A stretch of DNA of 48,070 nt from Zestosphaera sp. (GCA_038843015.1 JAWBSH010000011.1:1-48070); one strand, 5' to 3'. Counted from the first letter of the stretch, positions 16,119-25,753 are shown. Notes: generated by a model not told the origin, from the letters alone. Made by a program: numbers and translations.

Positions 16119-18182
16119 ATGAAATCCCGAGAGTTGAAGGAGATAATGAAACATATTGGTATAGTTATTCCCCTCTTAGCTATTATGATTCTCTCAGTTG
16201 TAGTGTTGCCTTCCTGGTTCGCTCTCCAGCCTCTCCCATCCTACGGTATCGTTCTAAGATTTGAGGGTGACGAGCTAGTTATTAATGGTGAAGAAGTCTG
16301 TAAAGATATTGTAGGAAGTGTGATAATCAAGTTTGGGAATGAATTTAAGTCAATAGACGTTTGCGAGTTAATTAGTAAGAAAGTAATTCACGTATCATTT
16401 AGTGAGGGAGTGAAAGACTGGATCAATAGACTTGAGGAGTTAGGAATAAAGCCTGGAATGAAGGCTAGCGTAGTTCTTGGAGTTCTGGAGAGTAGGGGTT
16501 ATGGTGGTGTGGTGATGCCTACAGTATCAATAACTTTCTGGTTAATTAGTGAGGACATACACTACATATCTAACGGCATGTTTACATCACTAGATTACTT
16601 CGCGTCTATAGGTTACGATTATTACAGAGCCTTCCTGAAAATGCTTGAAGACCCACTAGCAATAGTTAAAGAACACGCAATGATACTAATCAAGTCTGAG
16701 GACTTAGCTAAGAGTCTAGCCTCGATAAACGTGACGAGAGCTCTAGAGAAGATCCGTAGAGAGTTAGGCCTTATAGAAACCACCTCCAGTGATGTTGTGA
16801 GTAATCCGTTATCATGGAGAGGTTGCCCACCAGGCACTAAAACCGTTAGTACTGGCGTCTGCGAGTGGGAGAATTACTGGGACTTCTCAGAAGACCCGCC
16901 TGACTGGTTCTATAATAGGATTATCGTGAGGAGCGGTGATAAGAATTATGTGGTTGGAGAGCTGTGGCGAAGCTTCAAAAAATACTTCAGTTCAGCCTAC
17001 CTTTTCCACAAAGATACTTATTCAACTAAGGAGGAAGCGGCGGACGCGTTATGGCACGTATGGTCTAACCCCTGCTTCAGATCATGGAGTGATTTCGGGA
17101 AACTCATAAACATGAGCACCACACTCAAGACTTGCATAAACCCCGGCTCCAACTACCAGGTTGACTGGAACCACACAAGAATCTTAGGGAGTGAATTCAC
17201 CATGTATGAACCCCTCGCAATAAAAATAGAATCATCTGTGGGTGAGATGCCACCTATAAATATCCAACTAGAGTATGTAAACTTCATGTCTGGATTCAAG
17301 AAAACTGGTTTCTCGTTAATGGGTATAATGATATACGGTAATCAAGGATATAGCGTGAGTGCCGCCGATTTCGGAACTATAACATTTAATCCTTCTGATT
17401 GGAATAATGGAGCCCGTAGTTCTGCATTGATAATTCCTACGCATATGAAGTACTTATTTGATTCTCTCATATTCACTTGGAATATAAGGAGTTATTACTG
17501 GGATGCTTACTATGGTTCATTCTGGTTGTTTGAACCCGTACCCATAATCACTCCATACTATGAGGAGAAGGGGCGGACTTTAAGTGACTATTGGGGTCAC
17601 GCCTACTACAACGAGCACGGGAACTGTATATATGGTGGTTGTCAATATCCTCAAAATATTTATGAATTAATTGAGGAAGCGACTGGGACGCTAGATAGAG
17701 TTTATTATGTAATTAATAGCACGAGATTCAATGATGTGCCGATGTATTATGTAATCGTGGATAAATCTAACATAACTAGCGTAGGGTATTCAGATTCTCT
17801 AGGGTCTATTATCTTCGGCATAGCAAAGAATATAGTAACAGAACTCTTTTATGGAAGCATTTCGAGACCTCTCGGCAAACTCCTAAACTTCCTAGACTAT
17901 ACAGACACAACGTTTAGTGCGTCTGTAGTAAAACAGCATCTTTGGTGGTGTAGGACCAATCAAACTCAAAACAATGTCTGGGTAGAGATATGGAAGAGAT
18001 CAAAAAGTGAAAGCTATCTTAGCGACTATTATGATGAGATAGATAAAAAACCACTTGCAGCCGTATATAGCATTAATTTCTTCACAGTAGGAGGGGAATC
18101 TCCTCCACCACCAGGCGGAGAATATCCACTTAGAGAATCCGGAATACGCATAGAAGCCGGCAAACCCGCGCAATATAAATAG
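16119..18182 (+). CDS. Large secreted or membrane-anchored protein, unknown function
   Basis: 687 residues, not recognised. One hydrophobic segment at about residues 12-35 (HIGIVIPLLAIMILSVVVLP) is a signal anchor or signal peptide; the rest is predicted outside the cell. The exterior is rich in Trp, Tyr, Asn and Ser and has spaced cysteines (RGCPPGT, GVCEWEN, NPCFRSW, KTCINPG, GNCIYGGCQYP, WWCRTNQ) that could form disulfides. There are several N-x-S/T sequons. Near the C-terminus a proline linker (GESPPPPGGEYP) precedes a short tail. The AGGAGG site is 18 nt before the ATG, unusually far, and no canonical codon lies between. It faces the peptide importer convergently. Confidence 0.7.
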   Translation: MKSRELKEIMKHIGIVIPLLAIMILSVVVLPSWFALQPLPSYGIVLRFEGDELVINGEEVCKDIVGSVIIKFGNEFKSIDVCELISKKVIHVSFSEGVKDWINRLEELGIKPGMKASVVLGVLESRGYGGVVMPTVSITFWLISEDIHYISNGMFTSLDYFASIGYDYYRAFLKMLEDPLAIVKEHAMILIKSEDLAKSLASINVTRALEKIRRELGLIETTSSDVVSNPLSWRGCPPGTKTVSTGVCEWENYWDFSEDPPDWFYNRIIVRSGDKNYVVGELWRSFKKYFSSAYLFHKDTYSTKEEAADALWHVWSNPCFRSWSDFGKLINMSTTLKTCINPGSNYQVDWNHTRILGSEFTMYEPLAIKIESSVGEMPPINIQLEYVNFMSGFKKTGFSLMGIMIYGNQGYSVSAADFGTITFNPSDWNNGARSSALIIPTHMKYLFDSLIFTWNIRSYYWDAYYGSFWLFEPVPIITPYYEEKGRTLSDYWGHAYYNEHGNCIYGGCQYPQNIYELIEEATGTLDRVYYVINSTRFNDVPMYYVIVDKSNITSVGYSDSLGSIIFGIAKNIVTELFYGSISRPLGKLLNFLDYTDTTFSASVVKQHLWWCRTNQTQNNVWVEIWKRSKSESYLSDYYDEIDKKPLAAVYSINFFTVGGESPPPPGGEYPLRESGIRIEAGKPAQYK

Positions 18183-18444
18183 ATCTCTCGAGATAGTGAT
18201 AGGGTGATTTATAGATTTTGGGAATAGTGTGTTGAAGCTAATAATTGACGTGCGGGATAGTAGAAACGTAGAAATATGATTGAGTAACGTAGTAAAGGAT
18301 CAGTTATGTAAGAATATTTGGTAGGAAATAAGAAGGATTTAATAAAGCCAAGAACGTTCTTAACCACGTGAATTAACTCATAAGAATTCTCTAGGAACCA
18401 TCCAGAACTGGCCGTGAAATATGACGTCTATATTGTTCCGGCAT

Positions 18445-19242
18445 TTAAATACTTGCTTTGTAGCTGGCTATAAGTAAGCTCGTGTATTCGTGTCTCGGTT
18501 TTGTGATTATGTCGTCTATGTAACCTTCTTCGACTATGTTTCCTTTATAGAGTATTATTGCTCGGTCACTTAGGTATTGCGCTACGCCTAAATCGTGTGT
18601 TACTGTGAGAATAGCTAGTTCTAGCCTCTTATGTATGTTATTAATTAGTTCTATGATTTGAGCCTGAATAGAGACGTCAAGAGCTGACGTAGGCTCGTCA
18701 AGTATCAAGATTTCTGGATCGTGTATTATGGAGCGTGCTATTAGTACTCTCTGCATCATCCCCCCGCTAAGCTCACCAGGGTATTTATCCAAGATCTTAT
18801 CACTTAATTGAACCATCCTAGCGACTTCCCGTACTCTCTCCTCAATTTCTTCGGGCTTGACTCTCATGGACTCTAACGGCTCGCTTATTATGGTCTTAAC
18901 ACGTAGTTTAGGGTTTAGAGCCTTGTAAGGATCTTGAGGTACGTAACCTATCTGCCTGAGTATGCGCACGCGCTCACTCCACGAGAACTCGTAGATTTCT
19001 TTGCCTAAGACCTCAACCTCCCCCCTCACGGGCTTAAGTAGCCCCAGAATTACTTTAAGTAGCGTTGTTTTTCCTGAACCACTCTCACCTATTATGGCTA
19101 CTCTCTCTCCATCATATATTTTCAGATTTATGTTCTTTAGTACTACGTTGACGTACTTAAATAATGATCTCAATCCCTTGCCTGTAGTCGGGTAACCTGC
19201 TATGACGTCTTTGAGTGAGACTATCGCGTTATTGCTTAACAC
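18445..19242 (-). CDS. Oligopeptide ABC transporter ATPase (OppF/DppF-like)
   Basis: ATP-binding subunit, 265 residues. Walker A GESGSGKTT, Q-loop in IGYVPQDPY, signature LSGGMMQR, Walker B ILILDEPTSALD and the switch histidine in LTVTHDLG are all intact. It lacks the long C-terminal oligo/dipeptide Cys-rich region of its partner. GTG follows GGAGGT by 9 nt and overlaps the OppD gene by 14 nt. It is the last gene of a five-gene minus-strand operon in the order SBP, permease, permease, ATPase, ATPase. The operon probably imports peptides, a likely food source for this kind of organism; oligosaccharide import by this family in archaea cannot be excluded. Confidence 0.92.
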   Translation of the reverse strand: MLSNNAIVSLKDVIAGYPTTGKGLRSLFKYVNVVLKNINLKIYDGERVAIIGESGSGKTTLLKVILGLLKPVRGEVEVLGKEIYEFSWSERVRILRQIGYVPQDPYKALNPKLRVKTIISEPLESMRVKPEEIEERVREVARMVQLSDKILDKYPGELSGGMMQRVLIARSIIHDPEILILDEPTSALDVSIQAQIIELINNIHKRLELAILTVTHDLGVAQYLSDRAIILYKGNIVEEGYIDDIITKPRHEYTSLLIASYKASI

Positions 19243-20194
19243 TGCTGACGTACCTCCAGCACGCTACTTCCCCACCATATGCTTTGAAGTATGGTGGTGG
19301 CTCGACACACTTCTCGAAAGCTAGGGGGCATCTAGGTGCGAACACGCATCCAGTCATTTCTTCATCAGGTTTTGGTGGCTCGCCAGGTATTGACTTAAGG
19401 CGTCTCTTAAATCCTAGGAGTGGTACCGCGTCTGCTAACATCTGAGTGTATGGGTGTAGTGGCTCCACTATCACGTTACTCCCCGAGCACTTCTCAAGGA
19501 TTTTACCTGCATAAACTACTGCTACTGTGTCGCATATCTTGCCTGCAGCCACGAGATCGTGTGTTATCATGACTAGAGTTAATGACTCAGACTCTTTAAG
19601 TCTCATCAAGAGCTTAATTAGTTGTAGTCTTAAGTGAGCGTCTAAAGCTGAAGTAGGTTCGTCGGCTACTATGATTTTAGCACCTGTCGAGAGTGCTATG
19701 GCTATAGCTGCTCGTTGCTGCATCCCCCCGCTGAGTTCGTGTGGGTAGCGGTCGATAGTGTCTTCCGGGTCTAACTCAACTAGAGATAAGTACTTCTTAG
19801 CTACTTCGAAAGACTTCTTCTTATCAAACCCGTATATGCTGTTTAACACGCGATAAAGTTGTGTCCCGATTGTCTGGTAGGGGTTTAAGCTAGTACCGGG
19901 GTTTTGCGGAACGTAAGAAACAACTCTTCCTCTAATACCTGAGTAGTCTCTCTGATTACCTTTAACTACAAGCTTGTCGAAAACGTACAGCTCCCCCTCA
20001 GTCACTGCGTAAGGGGGTAGTATCCCTATTATGGTGTTTCCTATAGTTGACTTACCACACCCGCTCTCACCAACTAAGCAAAAAACCTCGCCTTGACTAA
20101 TGTCGAAGGAAATATCCTTAACAGCCCAGAGGATATTCTCTTCTTCGTCCATGTAACCAACTTTAAGATTTCTGGCTTTGATAGCTAAAACCAT
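19229..20194 (-). CDS. Oligopeptide ABC transporter ATPase (OppD/DppD-like)
   Basis: ATP-binding subunit, 321 residues. Walker A GESGCGKST, signature LSGGMQQR, Walker B IIVADEPTSALD, switch His in MITHDL. The C-terminal family region is present (EPLHPYTQMLADAVP, IPGEPPKP, CVFAPRCPLAFEKC, ACWRYV) with the four cysteines that in some members hold an Fe-S cluster. The frame opens at GTG 20203, but ATG 20194 is 6 nt after GGAGGTG and gives the normal N-terminus (MVLAIKARNLKVGY). It overlaps the OppC gene by about 10 nt, indicating coupled translation. Confidence 0.93.
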   Translation of the reverse strand: MVLAIKARNLKVGYMDEEENILWAVKDISFDISQGEVFCLVGESGCGKSTIGNTIIGILPPYAVTEGELYVFDKLVVKGNQRDYSGIRGRVVSYVPQNPGTSLNPYQTIGTQLYRVLNSIYGFDKKKSFEVAKKYLSLVELDPEDTIDRYPHELSGGMQQRAAIAIALSTGAKIIVADEPTSALDAHLRLQLIKLLMRLKESESLTLVMITHDLVAAGKICDTVAVVYAGKILEKCSGSNVIVEPLHPYTQMLADAVPLLGFKRRLKSIPGEPPKPDEEMTGCVFAPRCPLAFEKCVEPPPYFKAYGGEVACWRYVSSVKQ

Positions 20195-21117
20195 AATCTC
20201 CACCTCCTCCTCAGTCTCGGGTCTAGCTCTTCACGGAGTGTATCACCGACTAAGCTGAAACCTAGCGCTGTTATGAGTAGGAAGAAGCCTGGGTAAGCAC
20301 TTATCCATGGAGCAATCTCGAGGACGCTTAAGCCCTCAAACATTATTACTCCCCATTCAGGCGAGTTTAGTGGTAAGCCTAGGCCCAGGAAGTTTATAGT
20401 GCTCGCCTCAAGAAGCACGCTACCCATATCAGTCACTGCTTGAACTAAGACAGGTGTTAAGACATTCCTCATAACATGTCTAGTCATGATCTTTAAGGGG
20501 CTTAAACCGCTGAGTCTAGCTAACGTGACGTAATCCATCTCCATGATACTCCTAGCATAGACGTAAGTTACGCGTGCGTACCAAGACCACCAAGTAATTA
20601 CTAGGCTGGCTATTACGGTGAGTAATCCGGGACCTAACGCTAGCCTCAAAACTAGAGCTATTATAACTGCGGGAATGCTGATGAATAACTCGATTAGGTA
20701 GTTGAGAACAGTCTCTACAACGCCTTTGAAATAAGACGCTAAAATACCTACGACGAGACCTATTAACAGGCTTAGTGAAATAACAGTAACTATTTGTAGG
20801 ACAGCTGACCTAACACCCATAATAACTCTTGAGAACAGGTCTCGCCCTCTAGTGTCAGTACCGAAGAAAAACTTAAGACTCGGGGGTTCTTTCTCTCTTT
20901 GAGATGCTTCAGGCGGGACGTACCCGGCACCTTCATCAGGGTAGGGTACTACCCAAGGACCTATTAGTGCTAGGATGAATACGGCCAGAGTTATTATGAG
21001 ACCTACTCTAAACTTAGTCCTCTTCAGGTACCTCTTAATACTTATTGTTAAGTCTTGGAAGGACTTCTTGTTTGAGGACTTGAGTGACTTCATAAGATCG
21101 CTGAGTGTCGCATTCAA
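20185..21117 (-). CDS. Oligopeptide ABC transporter permease (OppC-like)
   Basis: 310-residue inner permease with about six transmembrane helices. Typical OppC features: N-terminal helix followed by FFGTDTRGRDLFSRVIMGVRSAV, then the EAA coupling loop (ARLSGLSPLKIMTRHVMRNVL), and NSPEWGVIMFEG near the C-terminus. It pairs with the OppB-like protein to form the channel. The TTG start is 3 nt after the OppB stop; AGGTGAGG inside the end of OppB serves as ribosome site. Confidence 0.92.
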   Translation of the reverse strand: MNATLSDLMKSLKSSNKKSFQDLTISIKRYLKRTKFRVGLIITLAVFILALIGPWVVPYPDEGAGYVPPEASQREKEPPSLKFFFGTDTRGRDLFSRVIMGVRSAVLQIVTVISLSLLIGLVVGILASYFKGVVETVLNYLIELFISIPAVIIALVLRLALGPGLLTVIASLVITWWSWYARVTYVYARSIMEMDYVTLARLSGLSPLKIMTRHVMRNVLTPVLVQAVTDMGSVLLEASTINFLGLGLPLNSPEWGVIMFEGLSVLEIAPWISAYPGFFLLITALGFSLVGDTLREELDPRLRRRWRLWF

Positions 21118-21120
21118 TCT

Positions 21121-22149
21121 CTACAACCTCACCTTAGGGTCTATTAAAGCTTGTATGATGTCTGTTAAAGTGTTGATTATTAGGTAAAACACAGCAACTA
21201 CGATAATTAGACCTATTGCTAATCTGAAGTCACTGTAGTTTAGTGAGTCTATTAGTAGGCTGCCTAACCCTTCTCTCCCGAAAACTACGTACTCGACGGC
21301 CATAGCGTCCACTAAGCTGTACGCGAAAGCTAAGCCAACAACCTGCACTAAGCCGGGCGTTATAGCTTTGAGTGTATATCTCCATATGATTACAGACCTG
21401 TTAACACCCCAGGCTACAGAGGCTCTTATATAGTCTTCAAGCAGTGTGTCAGACACTAAAGCTCTCGTGAGTCTGACTAAAACTCCTATGGGGTAGATAG
21501 CTATGGCTATAGCTGGTGGTATGATCTTACTTAAGACGTTCGTGAAGACCTGTAAATTACCTTCAATTAAACTATCGATTATGTAGAAGCCTGTTATCGG
21601 GTAGAAGCCTGTCACTGTAGCTATCTTGGGGTCTACTCTCCCGTAAGGGTATGCGCCTAAGAGTATTAAAGTGAGGAATAGCCACGCGCCGAGCCAGAAA
21701 GTCGGCGTGTTAGCTAGTATTGTGCCTAGAGACTGCAGTATAGTGTCTAATCTTCCGTTCCTGTGAAGTGCGGACTCAATACCTAGGAAGACTCCTAAGG
21801 GTATGGCTATCAAGTAAGACACTAGGAGGAGTTCTAGCGTAGCTACTAAGCGTCTTGATATGACTTCAAAAACTGGGATCTTGTAAGCTATGCTTAATCC
21901 TATGTTGCCTGTGAAGACGTCTGTCACGAACTTCAGTACTTGAATTAGTGGTGGTTTATCTAATCCTAATTCCTTGCGAGCTAGTTCTATAGCTAGTGAG
22001 GCGTTAGGTCCTCTAGGGTTGCCCGCCCACTTAACTGCTGGGTCGCCGGGAGACAAGATTATTGCAGCGTAAGAGAAAATCACTACACCAACTACTACTA
22101 AGAATATCCAGATGATTCTTTTTGTTAGGTAGTTTAGGCTGAGGGGCAA
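21121..22149 (-). CDS. Oligopeptide ABC transporter permease (OppB-like)
   Basis: 342-residue permease with about six to seven transmembrane helices. OppB/DppB signatures: MPLSLNYLTKRIIWIFLVVV, LSPGDPAVKWAG, AIPLGVFLGI, and the EAA loop (RLTRALVSDTLLEDYIRASVAWGV) followed by GREGLGSLLIDSLNYSD. The TTG start lies directly beyond the stop of the binding-protein gene (TAG ATTG), with GGGAG upstream, so it is coupled to it. Confidence 0.92.
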   Translation of the reverse strand: MPLSLNYLTKRIIWIFLVVVGVVIFSYAAIILSPGDPAVKWAGNPRGPNASLAIELARKELGLDKPPLIQVLKFVTDVFTGNIGLSIAYKIPVFEVISRRLVATLELLLVSYLIAIPLGVFLGIESALHRNGRLDTILQSLGTILANTPTFWLGAWLFLTLILLGAYPYGRVDPKIATVTGFYPITGFYIIDSLIEGNLQVFTNVLSKIIPPAIAIAIYPIGVLVRLTRALVSDTLLEDYIRASVAWGVNRSVIIWRYTLKAITPGLVQVVGLAFAYSLVDAMAVEYVVFGREGLGSLLIDSLNYSDFRLAIGLIIVVAVFYLIINTLTDIIQALIDPKVRL

Positions 22150-22150
22150 T

Positions 22151-23776
22151 CTATGCTCCCACTCTCACGTACTGGAAGTATATCACGTACATGTATAAAG
22201 GATTCATACATTCGGGGGGTAACTCAACCCTAGTATTGTATATGAAGGGTCTTACCTCGTCCCATAAGTTAATTCCAGCTACGTCGTTAAAGAGTATTTC
22301 TTGAGCTTTCCTGTACAGGCTTAAAGCCTCAGAATAGTTTGTTCCTTCTATTTCCCACGCGTAATCTATTATGTTCTCGAACTCCTCATTCTCGTAGCCC
22401 GCGTAATTCCATTCTTTTGAATCGCTGTGGAACATCGTGTATAGGTAATCGTATGGTGAGGGTATTGTAGGCCACCAATCAGCTATTATTAGGTGCGGAG
22501 TGTTTTCAGGGTTTTCCCAGACACCCTTCGCTATCTCCTTGAGTTGCGACCACGGCTGCGGGTTAAGAACTAACTCTATGTTGATGTCTCTCAGCCTAGA
22601 CTGAAGAGTCTCAGCAAATATTCTTGTTTCTTCATAGTCTACCTGGTACAGTATCTCCATCCTTACTGGCGTCTGAACGCCTGACTCGTTAAGATACTGT
22701 AGAGCCTCACTTAACCCGCACTGGTGGTAGAGTCCTTCAGCAAACCCTGGGAACCCGTGTGGTATTATGCCGCTCCCTTTTAATGCGAAGCCCTTCATAG
22801 CTAGTCTTATAGCCTCGTCTAAGTTAAGTGAACACGCTATTGCTTTCCTGAACTCAAGTATGTTTGTTGGGTATCTCCTCACGTTAAAGAACATTAGGTA
22901 GTTGTGATATGTTGTTAGGTTGTATACTTTGAAACCTCTATTAAGTAGTAAGCTGACGTAGTCTCTGGGAACGCTAGAAGCTATATCTATCTCGCCAGAA
23001 ATTAAGCCGTTATACTGTGATTGAGGGTCTGGCAATATCTTTATGATGACGTAGTCAGGAGCTTGGTCGTTGTTTACTAGAGACCAGCCCCACCACTTAT
23101 CAAATTTCTTAAGCCGTATTTCTGAGTCTGGCTTATAGTATTCTATAGTGTAGGGGCCGGTGCCGGCCTCATTACCTCTGTTAAACCACTCCTCAAGTTT
23201 TCTGTCTAGGTATGATGACGCGCCACTAGATGAGAGAGCCTTAGGAGAGAAGATGTAGGCCGCGTAAGTAGCTGCTACCAGGAGGTCCAGCCTCTGCGGG
23301 TACTCAAGCTTTATCTTGAGTGTATACTCATCTAATACTTCTATGTCTGTTACGGCATCCCATATGTAGCCAGCACCTCTGCCGGTCTCCCTATATATGT
23401 CTCTAGCCCTCTCAATACTCAGCTTAACTGCGGTAGAGTTGAGTGGTGTGCCGTCATGAAATACAACACCTTCTCTAAGGCGGAAAACCCATTCAGTGCC
23501 GTCCTCACTACTATTCCACGCAACAGCTAATACAGGTTTCAACTCTCCAGTAACGGGGTTATAGTGTAGTAGTTGTTCATAAACTAAGCCTATAATAACG
23601 AGGCCTGTATCATCTTCTATACTTGGGTCGATGCCTGTAATTCTGTCGTTATACGCGTAAACAACTACTCTCTGCTTAATTTCTGGAGTCCCCCAAATAT
23701 AGTGGTAAGCAATAAAGCTAACAACTATAAGCACAACTAATGAAATAGAGACGCCCAAGAAAACACTTCTTCGCAC
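22151..23776 (-). CDS. Oligopeptide-binding protein, family 5 SBP, membrane-anchored
   Basis: 541-residue extracellular solute-binding protein of the peptide/nickel family. After an N-terminal hydrophobic segment (about residues 5-27) come NDRITGIDPS, GLVYEQLLHYNPVTGELKPVLA, WVFRLREGVVFHDGTPLNS and YTLKIKLEYP, all typical. There is no lipobox cysteine after the hydrophobic segment, so the N-terminal helix is probably kept as anchor. The GTG start is 9 nt after GGTG. It is the first gene of the operon and has a well-formed promoter just upstream. The specificity is not readable from sequence. Confidence 0.92.
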   Translation of the reverse strand: MRRSVFLGVSISLVVLIVVSFIAYHYIWGTPEIKQRVVVYAYNDRITGIDPSIEDDTGLVIIGLVYEQLLHYNPVTGELKPVLAVAWNSSEDGTEWVFRLREGVVFHDGTPLNSTAVKLSIERARDIYRETGRGAGYIWDAVTDIEVLDEYTLKIKLEYPQRLDLLVAATYAAYIFSPKALSSSGASSYLDRKLEEWFNRGNEAGTGPYTIEYYKPDSEIRLKKFDKWWGWSLVNNDQAPDYVIIKILPDPQSQYNGLISGEIDIASSVPRDYVSLLLNRGFKVYNLTTYHNYLMFFNVRRYPTNILEFRKAIACSLNLDEAIRLAMKGFALKGSGIIPHGFPGFAEGLYHQCGLSEALQYLNESGVQTPVRMEILYQVDYEETRIFAETLQSRLRDINIELVLNPQPWSQLKEIAKGVWENPENTPHLIIADWWPTIPSPYDYLYTMFHSDSKEWNYAGYENEEFENIIDYAWEIEGTNYSEALSLYRKAQEILFNDVAGINLWDEVRPFIYNTRVELPPECMNPLYMYVIYFQYVRVGA

Positions 23777-23810
23777 TCTTCATATCACCGCATGAAGTTA
23801 TCGCTAAGAG

Positions 23811-23827
23811 TTTAAAAACTTTTTCAC
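23811..23827 (-). promoter_or_regulatory. BRE/TATA promoter of the peptide importer operon
   Basis: On the minus strand GTGAAAA (BRE-like) is followed directly by AGTTTTTAAA (TATA). It is centred 39 nt before the GTG of the binding-protein gene, giving a predicted start near 23790 and a short leader that includes the GGTGAT ribosome site. Confidence 0.55.
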
Positions 23828-23842
23828 GCAAGCTTCTGAAGA

Positions 23843-23856
23843 ACAAATATATTTGT
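23843..23856. promoter_or_regulatory. Perfect 14-bp palindrome, possible operator
   Basis: ACAAATATATTTGT is a perfect palindrome lying 16 bp upstream of the BRE/TATA element of the peptide importer. Size and position fit a dimeric HTH regulator (Lrp or TrmB type) acting from upstream. No second copy was seen in this window. Confidence 0.35.
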
Positions 23857-24394
23857 TTGAATTAATTATGGAGAGAAGAATAAAACAAATTTACATCCAC
23901 TTAATGAAAGAATAGAAAAAATTAAACTTGCTAAAAAACACCTATTATTTATTTCGCTTCTCGCATAATTCAAAATCGTAGAGAATTTAATGCTTGATCT
24001 ACGGGATAGTGAGTCGGGAAACACTACTTGTTATGCTTTTCTTCTTGCTTGAAGATGATCTATGCTTAAGTCCTGGGCTTCTTGAGAGACACAACTTAAT
24101 AAGCTCTCTACAGTAAATCTTATTGAGGACGAGCACAACATATTTAGTCGAAGATGAAGAATCCGGGATCTGAATGACGTGATGAGAGCGTACTTCACTG
24201 AAGCAACCTCAATCTAATTTGTAGTGAGGCTTAGGTCTTGAGTTTCTGTGTTACTTAATTATTGATTTTTATTGTCATAATGTCTTATAAAAGTTTTTCT
24301 CTTATATTGATGATTGACTACATGACAATTAATTCTAAAATAAGTTTTTATGCGTGACTACCTACTTATATATAATTGTTTAAGGTAGTGAGCG
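23857..24394. other. Long divergent intergenic region
   Basis: More than 500 bases with no supported gene, A/T-rich with stops in all frames. It holds an inverted repeat (24271-24278 and 24322-24329) and the TATA box of the glutamine synthetase gene (CTTATATATA at 24364-24373). One perfect box C followed 12 nt later by CTGA (24179-24201) was seen, but the second C'/D half is missing. Confidence 0.45.
24271..24329. promoter_or_regulatory. Spaced inverted repeat upstream of glutamine synthetase
   Basis: ATTGTCAT (24271-24278) and ATGACAAT (24322-24329) are exact inverted complements with centres 51 bp apart, close to five helical turns, so a regulator could bind both on one DNA face. They end 34 bp before the TATA box of the gene at 24395. 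A nitrogen-responsive Lrp-type regulator is a reasonable guess only. Confidence 0.3.
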
Positions 24395-25753
24395 ATGCGT
24401 AATTACGTCGAGACTAGAGACTTAAGATGGGTTAATCTTCAGTTCACAGATTTAGCAGGCTTTCTCAGACAAGTTACGGTGCGTGTCAACCCAAGAAGTG
24501 AGTCTCTAGATGAGCTTATTAGTAAGCTTGATGGGAGTAGCGTTAAGGGATTTACTGGAGTTGAAGAAAGTGATCTACTTCTTAAGCCCGATATTAATAC
24601 CTTCGCTAAACTTCCCTGGAGTGACGGTTTCGGGAGACTTATCTGTGGTGTTTACGTAAATAATGAGAGATTTACTAAAGACCCCAGATACGTGGCTGAG
24701 AAACTTGATAACATACTTGCATCTACTAACTTAAGTCCTTTCGTTTCTGCGGAGCTAGAGTTTTTCGTGTTTGATAAAGTATCTGTTGAAGTGAGTCCCT
24801 GGAGACAGTTGTTTGAAGTTAGTAGTTCTGAAGCGCCTTGGGGGAGTCTCCCCTTCGCTAACAGGATTAAGGAAGGGTATTACGTAGCATACCCTAAAGA
24901 CAAATTCGTTAGTCTGAAGACAGAGCTTGCAGAAACACTAATTAATTATTTTGGTCTTGCCGTAGAAGCACTGCATCACGAAGTTGCTGCTGCGTCACAA
25001 CATGAAATATCTTTTAGAGGAGGTTCCTTAACTTATGTCTCAGACTCTATTCAGACAGTCAAGTACGTTGCTAGAGTCCTTGCTTCGCTCAAGGGGTACA
25101 CGGCCACCTTCATGCCTAAACCTATTCACGGCGATAACGGTAGCGGGATGCACGTGCACATAAGCTTGTGGAGAGGTAATGAAAACTTATTTTACGATCC
25201 TAACGACGATTACGCGTGTTTAAGCCAGGAAGCAAGATACTTTATAGGTGGGTTAATCGAACATGGTAGAGCGCTCTCAGCTATAGTTAGCCCTACAACT
25301 AACAGTTACAGAAGGCTTGTTCCAGGTTATGAAGCCCCAACATACTTGGCTTGGGGTGCGGGGAACAGAAGTGTAGCTATAAGGATACCAATCTACGAGA
25401 GGTGTAGTAGGTTTGTGAGGATAGAGTACAGGCCTCCAGACCCAAGCGCTAACCCCTACTTAGCAACAACAGCTATAATGCTGGCAGGTCTTGACGGCAT
25501 TAAGAAGAAGTTAGAGCCGGGGGAACCAGTTAAGGATAACCTGTATGAAGCCTCAATAAAGCATAACGACATTAAGAACCTGCCCGAAAGTCTTGACGAA
25601 GCGTTAGACGAGCTTGAGTCAGATAATGAGTGGCTCAGTCACGTGTTTCCTAAAGAGCTTCTAGAAGCATATATTGAAATGAAGAGGGAAGAGTCTAGAA
25701 CACTCAGGTCTTACCCAACCCCCGCAGAGTTTTACTATTACCTAGATCTTTGA
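24395..25753 (+). CDS. glnA: Glutamine synthetase (type I)
   Basis: Makes glutamine from glutamate, ammonia and ATP. 452 residues, normal for GSI-alpha. Domain order is normal: an N-terminal beta-grasp (LRWVNLQFTDLAGFLRQVTV) then the catalytic barrel. Active-site stretches: SAELEFFVF, VAAASQHEISF (usually EVATAGQHE), NGSGMHVHISLW, NSYRRLVPGYEAP with the latch-type region, RSVAIRIP, and RIEYRPPDPSANPYL with the metal-binding Glu and Arg. The Q/H substitution pattern in the second motif is conservative. ATG follows GGTA by 7 nt; a TATA box lies 26 nt upstream, so the leader is very short. Monocistronic. Confidence 0.95.
   Translation: MRNYVETRDLRWVNLQFTDLAGFLRQVTVRVNPRSESLDELISKLDGSSVKGFTGVEESDLLLKPDINTFAKLPWSDGFGRLICGVYVNNERFTKDPRYVAEKLDNILASTNLSPFVSAELEFFVFDKVSVEVSPWRQLFEVSSSEAPWGSLPFANRIKEGYYVAYPKDKFVSLKTELAETLINYFGLAVEALHHEVAAASQHEISFRGGSLTYVSDSIQTVKYVARVLASLKGYTATFMPKPIHGDNGSGMHVHISLWRGNENLFYDPNDDYACLSQEARYFIGGLIEHGRALSAIVSPTTNSYRRLVPGYEAPTYLAWGAGNRSVAIRIPIYERCSRFVRIEYRPPDPSANPYLATTAIMLAGLDGIKKKLEPGEPVKDNLYEASIKHNDIKNLPESLDEALDELESDNEWLSHVFPKELLEAYIEMKREESRTLRSYPTPAEFYYYLDL

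Noticed and set aside
24179-24201. Perfect box C (GTGATGA) followed 12 nt later by CTGA, like half of a C/D-box guide RNA
   Set aside because: No C' box and no second CTGA at the expected distance, and no terminal stem. A 7-mer plus a 4-mer is expected by chance in this much intergenic DNA.
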